64,000 nucleotides of DNA from Ashinkailepas kermadecensis (lineage: Eukaryota > Arthropoda > Thecostraca > Neolepadidae), in assembly GCA_034440615.1 (NCBI GenBank), contig JAOTOM010003151.1:62001-126000 (forward strand), in the 5' to 3' direction. Within the stretch, counting starts at the first letter, position 1. Each line of letters opens with the position of its first letter. Shown piece after piece: positions 34,601-40,314 of this stretch. The notes under the pieces were generated by a model. The model was given only the letters and a program-made list of their open reading frames with translations, searched no databases and was not told where the DNA came from. The position numbers were made by a program, and so were the translations under genes.

Positions 34601-37008
34601 CAGACTGTCGCGTAGTTTGGACGCCAAAATTCAGAAAGTGGCAAGCCGCAAGTGCCTATTGTTATCAGATCATGGTTTGAAGTGTTATCGGATTCCACTC
34701 CATATTAGGTGATGCATTGTAACGGTGCAACCACTTTACTTTGTGAAGCAAGGCCATGCATTTCATTTTTATTGGAAGTAAGTGGATGCCTCTTTCTTCC
34801 ATTTGAAAGGGGATCGATCATCAGTATCCTAACCTCAATATAGCACGGGTGGGACGTTTTTGTAGGAGAACGAGCCTCTGAATTATGGTTGCATAATGTG
34901 TTCCACAAATTAAATCACAGTATGATAAGCGGAGTAATAACAGGCCATTGTATGCAATTTGTAATTGTGATGGTAGAACAAACTGCTGCGCTCTATGCAT
35001 TAATTCAATTCTGACGGTTTATTTCTGACTAACATAAGCCACATGCTCTTTAAAGTATAAATGAGCATCCACGAGTACCTCCAGGAATTTCACTACTCAT
35101 CCTCCTGATTTTGTTGCAATCCGTCAAAATTATCAAGTATATTTTTCCCCTTTTTGAGTATACGTGAAAGGAACATTGATAAACATTTAGACACAGCTGA
35201 CTAAGTTCCAATCGTTTAAGTTGCTCAGAGTTCACTGCTTGCAAGTTCACGTAAAGTTGCGATGACACTGTGAGAAAGTAAAATGATGGTGTCATTTGCA
35301 AATGTTAGTTTATTTAATTTTCAAAATTGTGCAGCTAATTAACACAAAGCAAGAACCAAAGCAGCGCCAACAAGCTTCCTTGTGGAGATCACAAAGTATT
35401 TTACACATCCGGAAGGAATTAATCACCATTGGCATTGGCCACCTGAATCACTTGCATCCTGTTGGGAAATAACTTCGGATTAGAATTGAACGTTTATAAT
35501 AAGCATAATATTATTCAATGCTCTGCTAGCTTTTTGAACAAAATATAGAAATTCACAGAACCGAATGCCATGCTATAGCATGGCAAGGGAAGTAGTTGGA
35601 ATACATTTAGACCTTATAAGGTCTAAATGTATTCCAACTACTTCCCATCTTTTTTATCCGTAGCATGGTCCACAAAATTCAGTAATTCATATTCTCCGGA
35701 ATGGGTTTCAAACACTGGTGTTCCCATTGTCAAAATCTCTAACTTCATCTTGCGTGCGCACCTAAGTTTTCGTTCCAAAAATTGAATATTATGACTGACA
35801 ATGGCACTGAAGCAGCTTGAGAAGTTAAAGCCATAGTAGAAGACTTTATAATCCTGTTGCGTTCCAAAATGCTAATTTACTCCACCCTCTTGGCTCTTTC
35901 GCGAGGTTTCATTGCATCACTTGACAAAAATGTTCTTCTAAGCATTGTGATTAAGGCACCGTTGGACTTTAATGCACGGCTTATGCCTGCATTAAAGTCC
36001 TGTAACTGTGTCTGCGACTGTCTGCGATGCACACAGTCCCCATGTGGATGCCCACAGGCGCCCCAGTTCTCTTCAGTCCCAAGGAAGGTATGCCTCGGAG
36101 GCTCATGCACTGTAGCGAAGTAGGTGCTGGGCCGGCTTTTAGTGCAACACGCTATTGGCGCACGACAAACTTTGCCTCCTTTTGCTCAGAATTGTGTCGC
36201 TGAATTTTCTCCGCTCACCCCGACCAACGTAAAATTGAAGATGGGATGGTCGTGTCGCATCTTCTCCGAGACTGGCTCGGTATTCACCAGCTGAACGAAC
36301 ATCAGCTACTAAGAGCTGGTCGCATCTGCGACCAGCTCTTACACCGCACCTCTTACTCTTAGACCGCGACACTCTGCTACAAATGGGTGCTGGGTCTTTT
36401 CAATTCATGAAATATTTGTCACCTCTGAACAACCACGTTGAAATGGCAATTGATCAATTTTGCATAAGTGGGTGTTTTCTATAGTGCTCGATGACGAAGA
36501 AGTTACCGATAATCTGCCGATAAACCAATATGGATCGCTAACCTCGACCGCTATCATGAGGACGAGCAATATAGCCTTTCCTCAGAAGGATGGGGCTAGT
36601 GGTTGTACCGAGCTAAGCTTTCATTTTACAGCTTCCATACCATGCTTGAGACTGGCTGTTTAAATGAATATTTCATGAGGCACCTCCTCGCGACAGTCAT
36701 CTGTTTGACGTTGAGAGTTCATCCCATGCCTACATATCTACATTTTGGTCCGTCTATCGGAGACGCTGGCTGGGGTTGAGCAGTCCGGCTCGGTCAGCGT
36801 TGTTAGATGGAACGTGCACAGAATCACACAAAACCCAGCCTTATGACAAAGGCAGAAACATCGCCCCATTCTGGACGACATGCGCAGACCGGCACGGCCA
36901 ATAGTGACCTGGATGACCTGTGCCCGTCAGGTTTGCGCCATGACGCTGGGTAAAGACAGGAAGCCCGAGATGGCCTACAAACTGGCTCTACACTTGGCCG
37001 AGAATTGA
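48..37008 (+). CDS. Naam: EF-hand nicotinamidase, nine exons, complete
   Basis: Nicotinamidase hydrolyses nicotinamide to nicotinic acid and ammonia in NAD salvage. The joined exons 48-151, 11465-11594, 13704-13760, 20361-20465, 22904-23038, 23726-23854, 29680-29848, 33017-33159 and 36931-37008 give 349 residues with all phases compatible. Residues 31-90 hold two EF-hands: loop 1 is D32-E43 and loop 2 is D75-E86 ([12 protein letters not shown], canonical). The hydrolase core follows. By family knowledge the catalytic triad maps to D109 (in [11 protein letters not shown]), K230 (TKKG) and C275 (GIAYDVC). Metal ligands map to D154, H156 (LDWHPSDH) and H205 (WPPHC). All are present, so the enzyme looks active. 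The start at 48 is the first ATG in a frame that stays open to the window edge, so an upstream start is possible. The EF-hand plus nicotinamidase fusion is what I know from insect Naam, and the length is close to it. Confidence 0.93.
152..658. other. Naam intron 1, start
   Basis: Intronic sequence between the exon 1 donor and the inverted repeat. It ends in an ACATAT microsatellite (about 625-658) into which the palindrome appears to be inserted. Nothing else is recognised. Confidence 0.6.
1292..1846 (-). pseudogene. Gene fragment in left palindrome arm
   Basis: This reading frame encodes the C-terminal part of a protein with [20 protein letters not shown] and [19 protein letters not shown], ending [10 protein letters not shown] before TAG. 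The pattern resembles a conserved protein found repeatedly in invertebrate and cnidarian genomes, probably from mobile elements; I cannot name it. A run of nine C at the VPPP stretch shifts the frame. In the other frame the sequence continues [17 protein letters not shown] and then [18 protein letters not shown]. This arm has one further base deleted compared with the right arm. Confidence 0.6.
2203..2762 (+). pseudogene. Gene fragment in right palindrome arm
   Basis: The mirror copy of the left-arm fragment, with a few residue differences (EDKEK for EEKEK, SAVQ for SGVQ, GSSLP for GGSLP). The same nine-C run breaks the frame at about 2573-2581. The second half, in another frame, reads [17 protein letters not shown] to the TAG at the end. 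Because both arms share the homopolymer lesion, the copy was already broken when the palindrome formed, or gene conversion spread the break. Confidence 0.6.
3395..3690. repeat. Microsatellite (TACA, CATACG, TA)
   Basis: Alternating TACATA, CA, CATACG and CACATG tracts pass into a long pure TA tract (about 3600-3686). It directly abuts the right end of the palindrome. Confidence 0.9.
3691..5617. other. Naam intron 1, non-repetitive stretch
   Basis: Apart from repeat family A, no gene, splice-flanked exon or known element is visible. It includes a triplicated CGACGTGACCTT at about 4041-4080. Confidence 0.5.
4160..4440. repeat. Dispersed repeat family A, copy 1
   Basis: It shares a run of related blocks with 15590-15840: GCCGGTCA, GTTAT(G/T)TCGTCATG, CACG..ACCTGC and later CTAAGTCGA. 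Both copies lie in Naam introns in the same orientation. It has no coding capacity and I do not recognise the family. Confidence 0.55.
5618..8395. repeat. Minisatellite, about 80-bp unit, about 34 copies
   Basis: The unit contains CAGGTACGGGTCTCACCCC, a C-rich stretch, CTTGTCCATTCCAC, and CAACCGGCGCG(G/A)CCGATC. Unit length varies by a few bases, mostly in the C-rich stretch. Two linked variants alternate: CTGACAA with CGCGGCC, and CGGTCAA with CGCGACC. The first and last units (about 5618-5690 and 8330-8395) resemble each other more than the interior. It lies in Naam intron 1; the long frames crossing it are by-products of the repeat. Confidence 0.95.
8790..11035. repeat. Minisatellite, 15-bp unit, about 150 copies
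   Basis: The unit is CCGACAGGTGACCCA. From about 8790 to 9640 most units carry CAGGTGACC or CAGGTGGCC; after about 9640 they change to CAAGTAACCCATCG, with mixed GTGAC/GTAAC units at the end. A unit of 15 keeps each frame open, producing long artefactual repeats such as THRQV. It lies in Naam intron 1, about 0.4 kb before exon 2. Confidence 0.97.
11250..11447. repeat. GT-rich tract and 20-bp triplicate
   Basis: A GT/GC-rich microsatellite (11250-11372) is followed by three copies of GTCCGGTGAAAGCTGAACGT, the third lacking one base, and a partial copy. The array ends about 10 bases before the Naam exon 2 acceptor. Confidence 0.8.
11465..11594 (+). CDS. Naam: Naam exon 2 (EF-hand 1 end, EF-hand 2 start)
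   Basis: The acceptor is TTGCCGCAG|G and the donor GAG|GTGGGT. It encodes [17 protein letters not shown] and runs on to FDKNE, the first four positions of EF-hand loop 2. It enters one base into the codon left by exon 1. Confidence 0.92.
11595..13703. other. Naam intron 2
   Basis: It contains SINE copy 1 and a TA microsatellite at about 12911-12988. Several TGACCT clusters lie near 12805-12840. No additional coding exon is recognised. Confidence 0.55.
11945..12122 (+). mobile_element. tRNA-headed SINE, copy 1
   Basis: Starts GGGGACGAGTGGTCTAGG (A-box-like) at 11957, with a B-box-like TTCGAGTCTCACC, then the body GCGACCAATCGGCGTGAGAG and the tail TCGTAAAACCAATAACC. Flanking GCTCTCTT at 11945-11952 and 12115-12122 is a likely target-site duplication. 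The usual GTGGGTTCGAG is changed to GTGTTTTCGAG here. Confidence 0.85.
13704..13760 (+). CDS. Naam: Naam exon 3 (EF-hand 2 end)
   Basis: A 57-base exon with acceptor TTTTCAG|GAC and donor ACA|GTAAGT. It encodes [19 protein letters not shown], completing the canonical calcium-binding loop begun in exon 2. It is phase 0 at both ends. Confidence 0.92.
14348..14945. repeat. Minisatellite, 46-bp unit, about 13 copies
   Basis: The unit contains GCGTCGGAGTCTGGTGAA(A/C)G and TGTTCCGAGCGCTGAACAG(C/G)CG. Two positions vary between units (AAAG/AACG and GCCGG/GGCGG). It lies in Naam intron 3; long frames across it are by-products. Confidence 0.95.
15590..15840. repeat. Dispersed repeat family A, copy 2
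   Basis: Related block by block to 4160-4440, including GCCGGTCACGTGGTTAT, TCGTCATG and CTAAGTCGA. No terminal repeats are seen and no coding capacity is evident. Confidence 0.55.
15841..18185. other. Naam intron 3, unannotated stretch
   Basis: No exon, SINE or tandem array is recognised. A GC-richer patch near 17400-17560 gives open frames on both strands with no family resemblance, so I do not call a gene. Confidence 0.4.
18186..20168. repeat. Minisatellite, 34-bp unit, about 58 copies
   Basis: The unit reads CGCTCCCGGACGGACCACAC followed by a variable dinucleotide and CGTCCAGCTGGC. The variable position is mostly TC, GC or CA. GGACGG and CCGTCC in each unit can pair, and CAGCTG is self-complementary. 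No unit contains a stop in any frame, so frames of nearly 700 codons appear on both strands; they are artefacts. It lies in Naam intron 3, about 0.2 kb before exon 4. Confidence 0.97.
20172..20253 (+). mobile_element. Possible tail-only retroinsert
   Basis: Directly after the 34-bp array the sequence reads GTGCGACCAATGGCGTCC, GCGCCCAAATAAGCCC and AAATAACCAACCAACG. This resembles the 3' tail shared by the LINE at 52.2 kb and the SINEs. No target-site duplication was found. Confidence 0.4.
20361..20465 (+). CDS. Naam: Naam exon 4 (nicotinamidase core, catalytic Asp)
   Basis: The acceptor is TGTTACAG|ATC and the donor GAC GAG|GTGAGT. It contains [18 protein letters not shown] with catalytic D109, and ends PSGHKGDE. 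The last 22 coding bases and the donor form part of a 41-bp unit repeated seven times downstream. Confidence 0.95.
20444..20730 (+). repeat. 41-bp tandem repeat carrying the exon 4 donor, 7 copies
   Basis: The unit spans the last 22 coding bases of Naam exon 4 (CTCCGGACACAAGGGAGACG onward), the donor GAG|GTGAGT and about 19 intronic bases. Seven nearly perfect donors are spaced 41 bases apart, from 20465. The exon frame meets a TGA in the second copy, so only the first donor gives the conserved protein. Confidence 0.93.
20731..21800. other. Naam intron 4, first part
   Basis: Unique-looking sequence; no exon or mobile element recognised. Confidence 0.4.
21800..22130. repeat. Microsatellite cluster (CA, TA)
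   Basis: CA tracts at about 21808-21845 and 22078-22129 flank TA and ATAC tracts at about 21890-21960. Confidence 0.9.
22131..22285 (+). mobile_element. tRNA-headed SINE, copy 2, inside a CA tract
   Basis: Starts GGGGACGAGTAGTCTAGG at 22131, has GGGTTCGAGTCTCACC, the shared body and TCGTAAAAACC at the end. CA repeats flank both sides, so the target duplication cannot be defined. Confidence 0.85.
22286..22633. repeat. Microsatellite (CA and GCAC tracts)
   Basis: A long CA tract, a GCAC tract with CCGCACG interruptions (about 22340-22485), then another CA tract. Frames rich in His/Thr/Ala or Cys/Val across it are artefacts. Confidence 0.95.
22904..23038 (+). CDS. Naam: Naam exon 5 (metal-binding DWH motif)
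   Basis: The acceptor is CGACAG|GTG and the donor CCG|GTAAGA. It encodes 45 residues including [14 protein letters not shown], which carries the metal ligands D154 and H156 of the family. It is phase 0 at both ends. Confidence 0.95.
23107..23135. repeat. Perfect 29-bp palindrome
   Basis: GGGACCTCGATAAT, one central A, then its exact reverse complement. It lies 69 bases after the Naam exon 5 donor. Confidence 0.9.
23726..23854 (+). CDS. Naam: Naam exon 6 (WPPHC motif)
   Basis: The acceptor is GCTCCAG|GTG and the donor CTCAAG|GTGGGT. It encodes 43 residues ending [20 protein letters not shown], with metal ligand H205. Its donor lies in the first unit of a 92-bp tandem repeat. Confidence 0.95.
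23840..24410 (+). repeat. 92-bp tandem repeat carrying the exon 6 donor, 6 copies
   Basis: The unit begins at the donor AAG|GTGGGTCTGG and ends CGGAAACTCAACCACTGCC. Donor-like sites recur at 23854 (real), 23946, 24038, 24130, 24222 and 24314. The first unit is diverged (CTCAAG in the exon, CCAAG in the copies). Confidence 0.9.
24411..25586. other. Naam intron 6, first part
   Basis: It holds a short degenerate repeat near 24520-24650 (GTAGTGA and CGTCGGCAGATCGTAAGAT, two to three copies). Nothing else is recognised. Confidence 0.4.
25587..25984 (+). mobile_element. Non-LTR retrotransposon, C-terminal remnant
   Basis: The frame encodes [20 protein letters not shown], then [25 protein letters not shown] and [11 protein letters not shown]. 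These match the C-terminus that follows reverse transcriptase in CR1/Jockey-type LINEs. The expected Trp codon in the LWN motif is TAA at about 25896-25898, so the copy is dead. Naam intron 6. Confidence 0.8.
26118..27740 (+). mobile_element. 5'-truncated non-LTR retrotransposon (dead)
   Basis: It encodes the reverse transcriptase core [20 protein letters not shown] and [20 protein letters not shown], then after frame breaks [28 protein letters not shown] and [16 protein letters not shown]. The catalytic FADD box reads FAGD, losing an essential Asp, so it cannot be active. The 3' end has ATGACTTT repeats (about 27705-27730). A related segment with GATGGGCCC and CTCTTATTAAG occurs at both 27385 and 27675, an internal duplication of the 3' region. 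Likely CR1/Rex-like by motif. Confidence 0.88.
27815..27950. other. GC- and CpG-rich patch with hairpin
   Basis: A CpG-dense segment in otherwise AT-richer intron. It contains CCGCCCC, GGGC, GGGGCGG, which can fold into a hairpin. It could be a remnant promoter or an element end; no gene start is identified. Confidence 0.4.
28190..29075. repeat. Diverged direct repeat pair
   Basis: 28240-28380 and 28920-29065 share the ordered blocks GCTATA(A/G)CTC, CGTTG, ATCTTTCTAAA, TTGCACAGCT and GGGTG(C/T)TAT. This indicates an old direct duplication or two copies of an unknown element. Naam intron 6. Confidence 0.55.
29680..29848 (+). CDS. Naam: Naam exon 7 (catalytic Lys and Cys)
   Basis: The acceptor is CTCTGCAG|GTG and the donor GTCG|GTAGGT, splitting the Gly277 codon. 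It contains [17 protein letters not shown] (K230) and [11 protein letters not shown] (nucleophile C275). Confidence 0.95.
30335..32070. repeat. Minisatellite, 60-bp unit, about 29 copies
   Basis: The unit contains GCTGCCCATTGATTCCGCTG, ACGGTCGGGTGGTTGCCAC and TCACTACGCCTCTAAGT. The first units are identical; later units have deletions of 2-8 bases and the variants GATGGCCGAGG and GACGGCTGAGCGG. It lies in Naam intron 7. Confidence 0.95.
32460..32805. other. TGACCT-rich intron sequence
   Basis: Degenerate TGACCT/ACCTGACT motifs are scattered throughout, without strict periodicity. Similar clusters occur elsewhere in the window. Confidence 0.4.
32806..32935 (+). repeat. Dispersed repeat family B, copy 1
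   Basis: It shares ordered blocks with the reverse complement of 58047-58258: CCAGGA or ACAGGA near the start, CACATTTCCTC, GGTGCA(C/T)TCGAG and CCTTTCC. This copy lacks an internal segment of about 60-80 bases. The other copy starts CAGGGGCGGATCCAGG, a form of end I associate with hAT-like miniature elements. Confidence 0.55.
33017..33159 (+). CDS. Naam: Naam exon 8
   Basis: The acceptor is CCGCTCCAG|GC and the donor GCCGAG|GTTGGT. It encodes [18 protein letters not shown] onwards to GVVINSAE, the conserved helix and strand after the catalytic Cys. Codons are strongly GC-rich at third positions. Confidence 0.95.
35060..35420 (-). mobile_element. Non-LTR reverse transcriptase remnant
   Basis: Minus-strand frames read [15 protein letters not shown], matching the FADD box region with Asp to Asn at the second position. 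A degraded QGSLLGPLL-like stretch lies upstream around 35360-35400. Stops and frame changes are frequent. Confidence 0.5.
35566..35646. repeat. Two adjacent perfect palindromes (20 and 60 bp)
   Basis: 35566-35585 is TGCCATGCTATAGCATGGCA. After a single A, 35587-35646 is a perfect 60-bp palindrome with arms GGGAAGTAGTTGG... and no spacer, centred on CCTTATAAGG. Confidence 0.95.
35964..36000. repeat. Perfect 13-bp inverted repeat with 11-bp spacer
   Basis: The arms are GGACTTTAATGCA and its exact complement. The spacer contains GGC and GCC that extend the stem with one bulged base. Confidence 0.85.
36310..36341. repeat. Perfect 15-bp inverted repeat with 2-bp spacer
   Basis: The arms are TAAGAGCTGGTCGCA and its exact reverse complement, separated by TC. 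Confidence 0.9.
36931..37008 (+). CDS. Naam: Naam exon 9 (C-terminus and stop)
   Basis: The acceptor is GTGCCCGTCAG|GTT. It encodes [19 protein letters not shown] and ends LHLAEN with TGA at 37006-37008. [13 protein letters not shown] matches the GxDRxPE signature I know from nicotinamidase C-termini. The 83-bp array at 37012 starts immediately after the stop. Confidence 0.88.
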   Translation, partial: VCAMTLGKDRKPEMAYKLALHLAEN

Positions 37009-37011
37009 CGC

Positions 37012-37352
37012 TCGCCGTACGTAGCGCCCACCGACCACCACGACGCGAACCGGACATGACGACCACAGCGACTCGAATACCGGCAACAACGCTCTGCAAC
37101 ACCGCCGTACGTAGCGCCCACCACGACGCGAACTGGACATGACGACCACAGCGACTCGAATACCGGCAACAACGCTCTGCAACACCGCCGTACGTAGCGC
37201 CCACCACGACGCGAACCGGACATGACGACCACAGCGACTCGAATACCGGCAACAACGCTCTGCAACACCGCCGTACGTAGCGCCCACCACGACGCGAACC
37301 GGACATGACGACCACAGCGACTCGAATACCGGCAACAACGCTCTGCAACACC
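37012..37352. repeat. 83-bp tandem repeat after the Naam stop, 4 copies
   Basis: The unit contains GCCGTACGTAGCGCCCACC, ACGACGCGAACCGGACATGA and CGGCAACAACGCTCTGCAAC. It starts within a few bases of the Naam stop codon and so would lie in the 3' UTR. The first unit has an extra ACC. Confidence 0.92.
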
Positions 37353-38124
37353 GCCGGGCCAGATGTGTGTCCTTCGATGCCAGCGGACCAGCTGCTTGTC
37401 CTCGCACACCGCCGGAGCAGCTGTCCGACTTCCGACGCCACAGCCGGCTGTCCTACGCCACCTGGTCAGCTGACTGTTCCTGGGTTGATCAGCTGACTGT
37501 TCCTGATCAGCTGACTGTTCATATCAAATGACTGTCCTCCAACACCACCAGAGCAGCCGACTGTCCCCGACATCATCGTACGAGCTGAGTATTATCCTAC
37601 GCCACCTGATCAGCCGACTGTTCCTAGGCACCATCACATCAAATGACTGTCAGCGTCATCACGAAATCAGCTGACTGTCCCCAGATACCACATGATCAAC
37701 TGTGGTGGAAATGTGAAAACAGGAAATGTGTGCTCTCCGGCACCATCAGATAATCGGAAGCGAAACCAGCTGTCGTCCACCTCATGTGGCCAAATGCTAT
37801 TCATACTTCCGACACTTCCAGAACCCGGATGGGCGTCCCTCATCCAACTCCAAGGCAACTTCATGTGTGAACGACGTACTGCGTTCTTGCATTGTATCTA
37901 TTGTTATTTAAGAATTAGGCTGGGCATTGTGCGTTATATATTAGCATTGGACGTTATCAACAGAAGTTAGCAATATGTACTTAATTGCATGGCATGTACT
38001 TGACATGTACCTGTTGCCGCACGGTGCTGTGGTCCGCGCCGAGGCGTCGCTCCCTGGCCGTCGAGTGATGTGGCCCGTGCCACCCGATGTCCCGTTACCT
38101 GCACTGTAGCCAGCTGCGGCTTGG
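37353..38124. other. Naam 3' flank
   Basis: CAGCTGACTGT motifs recur irregularly (37460-37690). No convincing polyadenylation signal or gene is seen. Confidence 0.45.
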
Positions 38125-38770
38125 GCCGACCGTGTAGCAGCCCACTGGCTGACCAGTGACGATGCCGCAGACGTGACGGCGTCACGGACCACGTGCTCCC
38201 GCAGACGACCGTGTAGCAGTCCACTGGCTGACCAGTGACGATGCCGCAGGCGTGACGGCGTCACGGACCACGTGGTCCCGCAGACGACCGTGTAGCAGTC
38301 CACTGGCTGACCAGTGACGATGCCGCAGACGTGACGGCGTCACGGACCACGTGGTCCCGCAGACGACCGTGTAGCAGTCCACTGGCTGACCAGTGACGAT
38401 GCCGCAGACGTGACGGCGTCACGGACCACGTGGTCCCGCAGACGACCGTGTAGCAGCCCACTGGCTGACCAGTGACGATGCCGCAGACGTGACGGCGTCA
38501 CGGACCACGTGCTCCCGCAGACGACCGTGTAGCAGTCCACTGGCTGACCAGTGACGATGCCGCAGACGTGACGGCGTCACGGACCACGTGGTCCCGCAGA
38601 CGACCGTGTAGCAGCCCACTGGCTGACCAGTGACGATGCCGCAGACGTGACGGCGTCACGGACCACGTGGTCCCGCAGACGACCGTGTAGCAGCCCACTG
38701 GCTGACCAGTGACGATGCCGCAGACGTGACGGCGTCACGGACCACGTGCTCCCGCAGACGACCGTGACGC
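38125..38770. repeat. Minisatellite, 79-bp unit, 8 copies
   Basis: Each unit holds three self-complementary segments: CTGGCTGACCAG (imperfect), GTGACGGCGTCAC and CCACGTGG (CCACGTGC in some units). It lies between the two convergent genes. Confidence 0.95.
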
Positions 38771-39116
38771 AACCCGTGTGCAAGCAGCTCGTGAAATACA
38801 GCCGTGCAACACGGCCGAGCCGTCGACGGTGTCGTTGTTCAGATGGGCCTCCCAGGAGCGAACACAGCCCACTGTCGTCGGGCCAGTAGATTCCGATGTA
38901 CCCACCAAACTAATCGGGTTAAAACACCAACTTCAGACACTTGACATTCGACGGACTGCGCTTCTGCTTTACGGCATTATATGCGGGTGAAAATTTGGTA
39001 TAATTTCCGCGAATTGCCAGTGACTCATATATTCTTCAAGTTTCTAGATGCTAGCGGGACGTGCCAGTATCGCCCCGCCGGACACCGAGACAGCCGACCG
39101 TCGGACCGGAGAGGGG

Positions 39117-39757
39117 CGGCAAACTGTACAAGCGCCGCTCCAGGCCGCAGACGCTGCACAAGCGCCGCTCCAGTCTGCAGACGCTGCACAAGCGCCGCTC
39201 CAGGCCGCAGACGCTGCACAAGCGCCGCTCCAGGCCGCAGACGCTGCACAAGCGCCGCTCCAGGCCGCAGACGCTACACAAGCGCCGCTCCAGTCCGCAG
39301 ACGCTACACAAGCGTCGCTCCAGTCCGCAGACGCTACACAAGCGCCGCTCCAGTCCGCAGACGCTACACAAGCGCCGCTCCAGGCCGCAGACGCTACACA
39401 AGCGCCGCTCCAGGCCGCAGACGCTGCACAAGCGCCGCTCCAGTCCGCAGACGCTACACAAGCGCCGCTCCAAGCCGCAGACGCTACACAAGCGCCGCTC
39501 CAGTCCGCAGACGCTACACAAGCGCCGCTCCAGTCCGCAGACGCTACACAAGCGCCGCTCCAGGCCGCAGACGCTACACAAGCGCCGCTCCAGGCCGCAG
39601 ACGCTGCACAAGCGCCGCTCCAAGCCGCAGACGCTGCACAAGCGCCGCTCCAGCCCGCAGACGCTGCACAAGCGCCGCTCCAGTCCGCAGACGCTGCACA
39701 AGCGCCGCTCCAGGCCGCAGACGCTGCACAAGCGCCGCTCCAGGCCGCAGACGCACA
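39117..39757. repeat. Minisatellite, 30-bp unit, about 21 copies
   Basis: The unit is CAGACGCTGCACAAGCGCCG followed by CTCCAGGCCG. Variants are GCTGCAC/GCTACAC and AGGCCG/AGTCCG/AAGCCG. Because 30 is a multiple of three, several frames stay open with 10-residue repeats such as QAPLQAADAA. It ends about 150 bases beyond the PSMD13 stop, so it may be in its 3' UTR or flank. Confidence 0.95.
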
Positions 39758-39913
39758 GACGCAGCAGCGCCGCCCGACCACGCACAACACCGCTCGGGGT
39801 CATTTTGTATTATACCAAACACGAGAGAGCAACGGGACAGATTCAATACAATAGCGGCACACCAGGACCACACCGCGTGCCGCACGGCCAGGATCCTGCG
39901 CCGGGTGACGTCA

Positions 39914-40012
39914 TCAGTAGGTGAGGATGTCGTGTGCCTTGTTCTCAAGCAGCATCTCCATGCTCTGCACGTCGCGGCACCACACGTCGAGCCTCTCGAT
40001 CAGCGACGACAG
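39914..40012 (-). CDS. PSMD13: PSMD13 exon 8 (C-terminus and stop)
   Basis: The acceptor is GTGTTTCAG|CTG. It encodes LSSLIERLDVWCRDVQSM and then EMLLENKAHDILTY, with the TGA at 39914-39916. This is the invariant C-terminal helix of the family. No clear AATAAA is seen within the next 150 bases on this strand. Confidence 0.94.
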   Translation of the reverse strand: MSSLIERLDVWCRDVQSMEMLLENKAHDILTY

Positions 40013-40267
40013 CTGAAACACCAGCACCAGCGTGAGTGACGTCACACCAGCCGGTCGCCGGTCGATGGTCGCAGCCGGGTGACGTCATTGATCCGTGCGC
40101 ACGACAGGCGGGGGTATCATGTGCACGCCAGGCAATCAAAAACTGGCCGCCCCGGCCGGGATGCAGCGACACGAGACGACGTGGTGACGTCAGCAGACAG
40201 ACGGGCGACGCCACGCCCCTTCCGTACCAGGATAGCGCAACGGTCCCGTCTAGTGTCTACACACACA

Positions 40268-40314
<47 letters not shown>

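Larger units (their letters stand above)
33160..36930. other. Naam intron 8
   Basis: It contains an antisense LINE remnant (35060-35420), a group of perfect palindromes (35566-36341) and a possible cassette exon (34249-34446). The GC-rich patch 33800-34140 has open frames but no recognisable protein. Confidence 0.5.

Noticed and set aside
39044..40039. Several overlapping 250-350 codon frames
   Set aside because: By-products of the 30-bp array, open in multiple frames.
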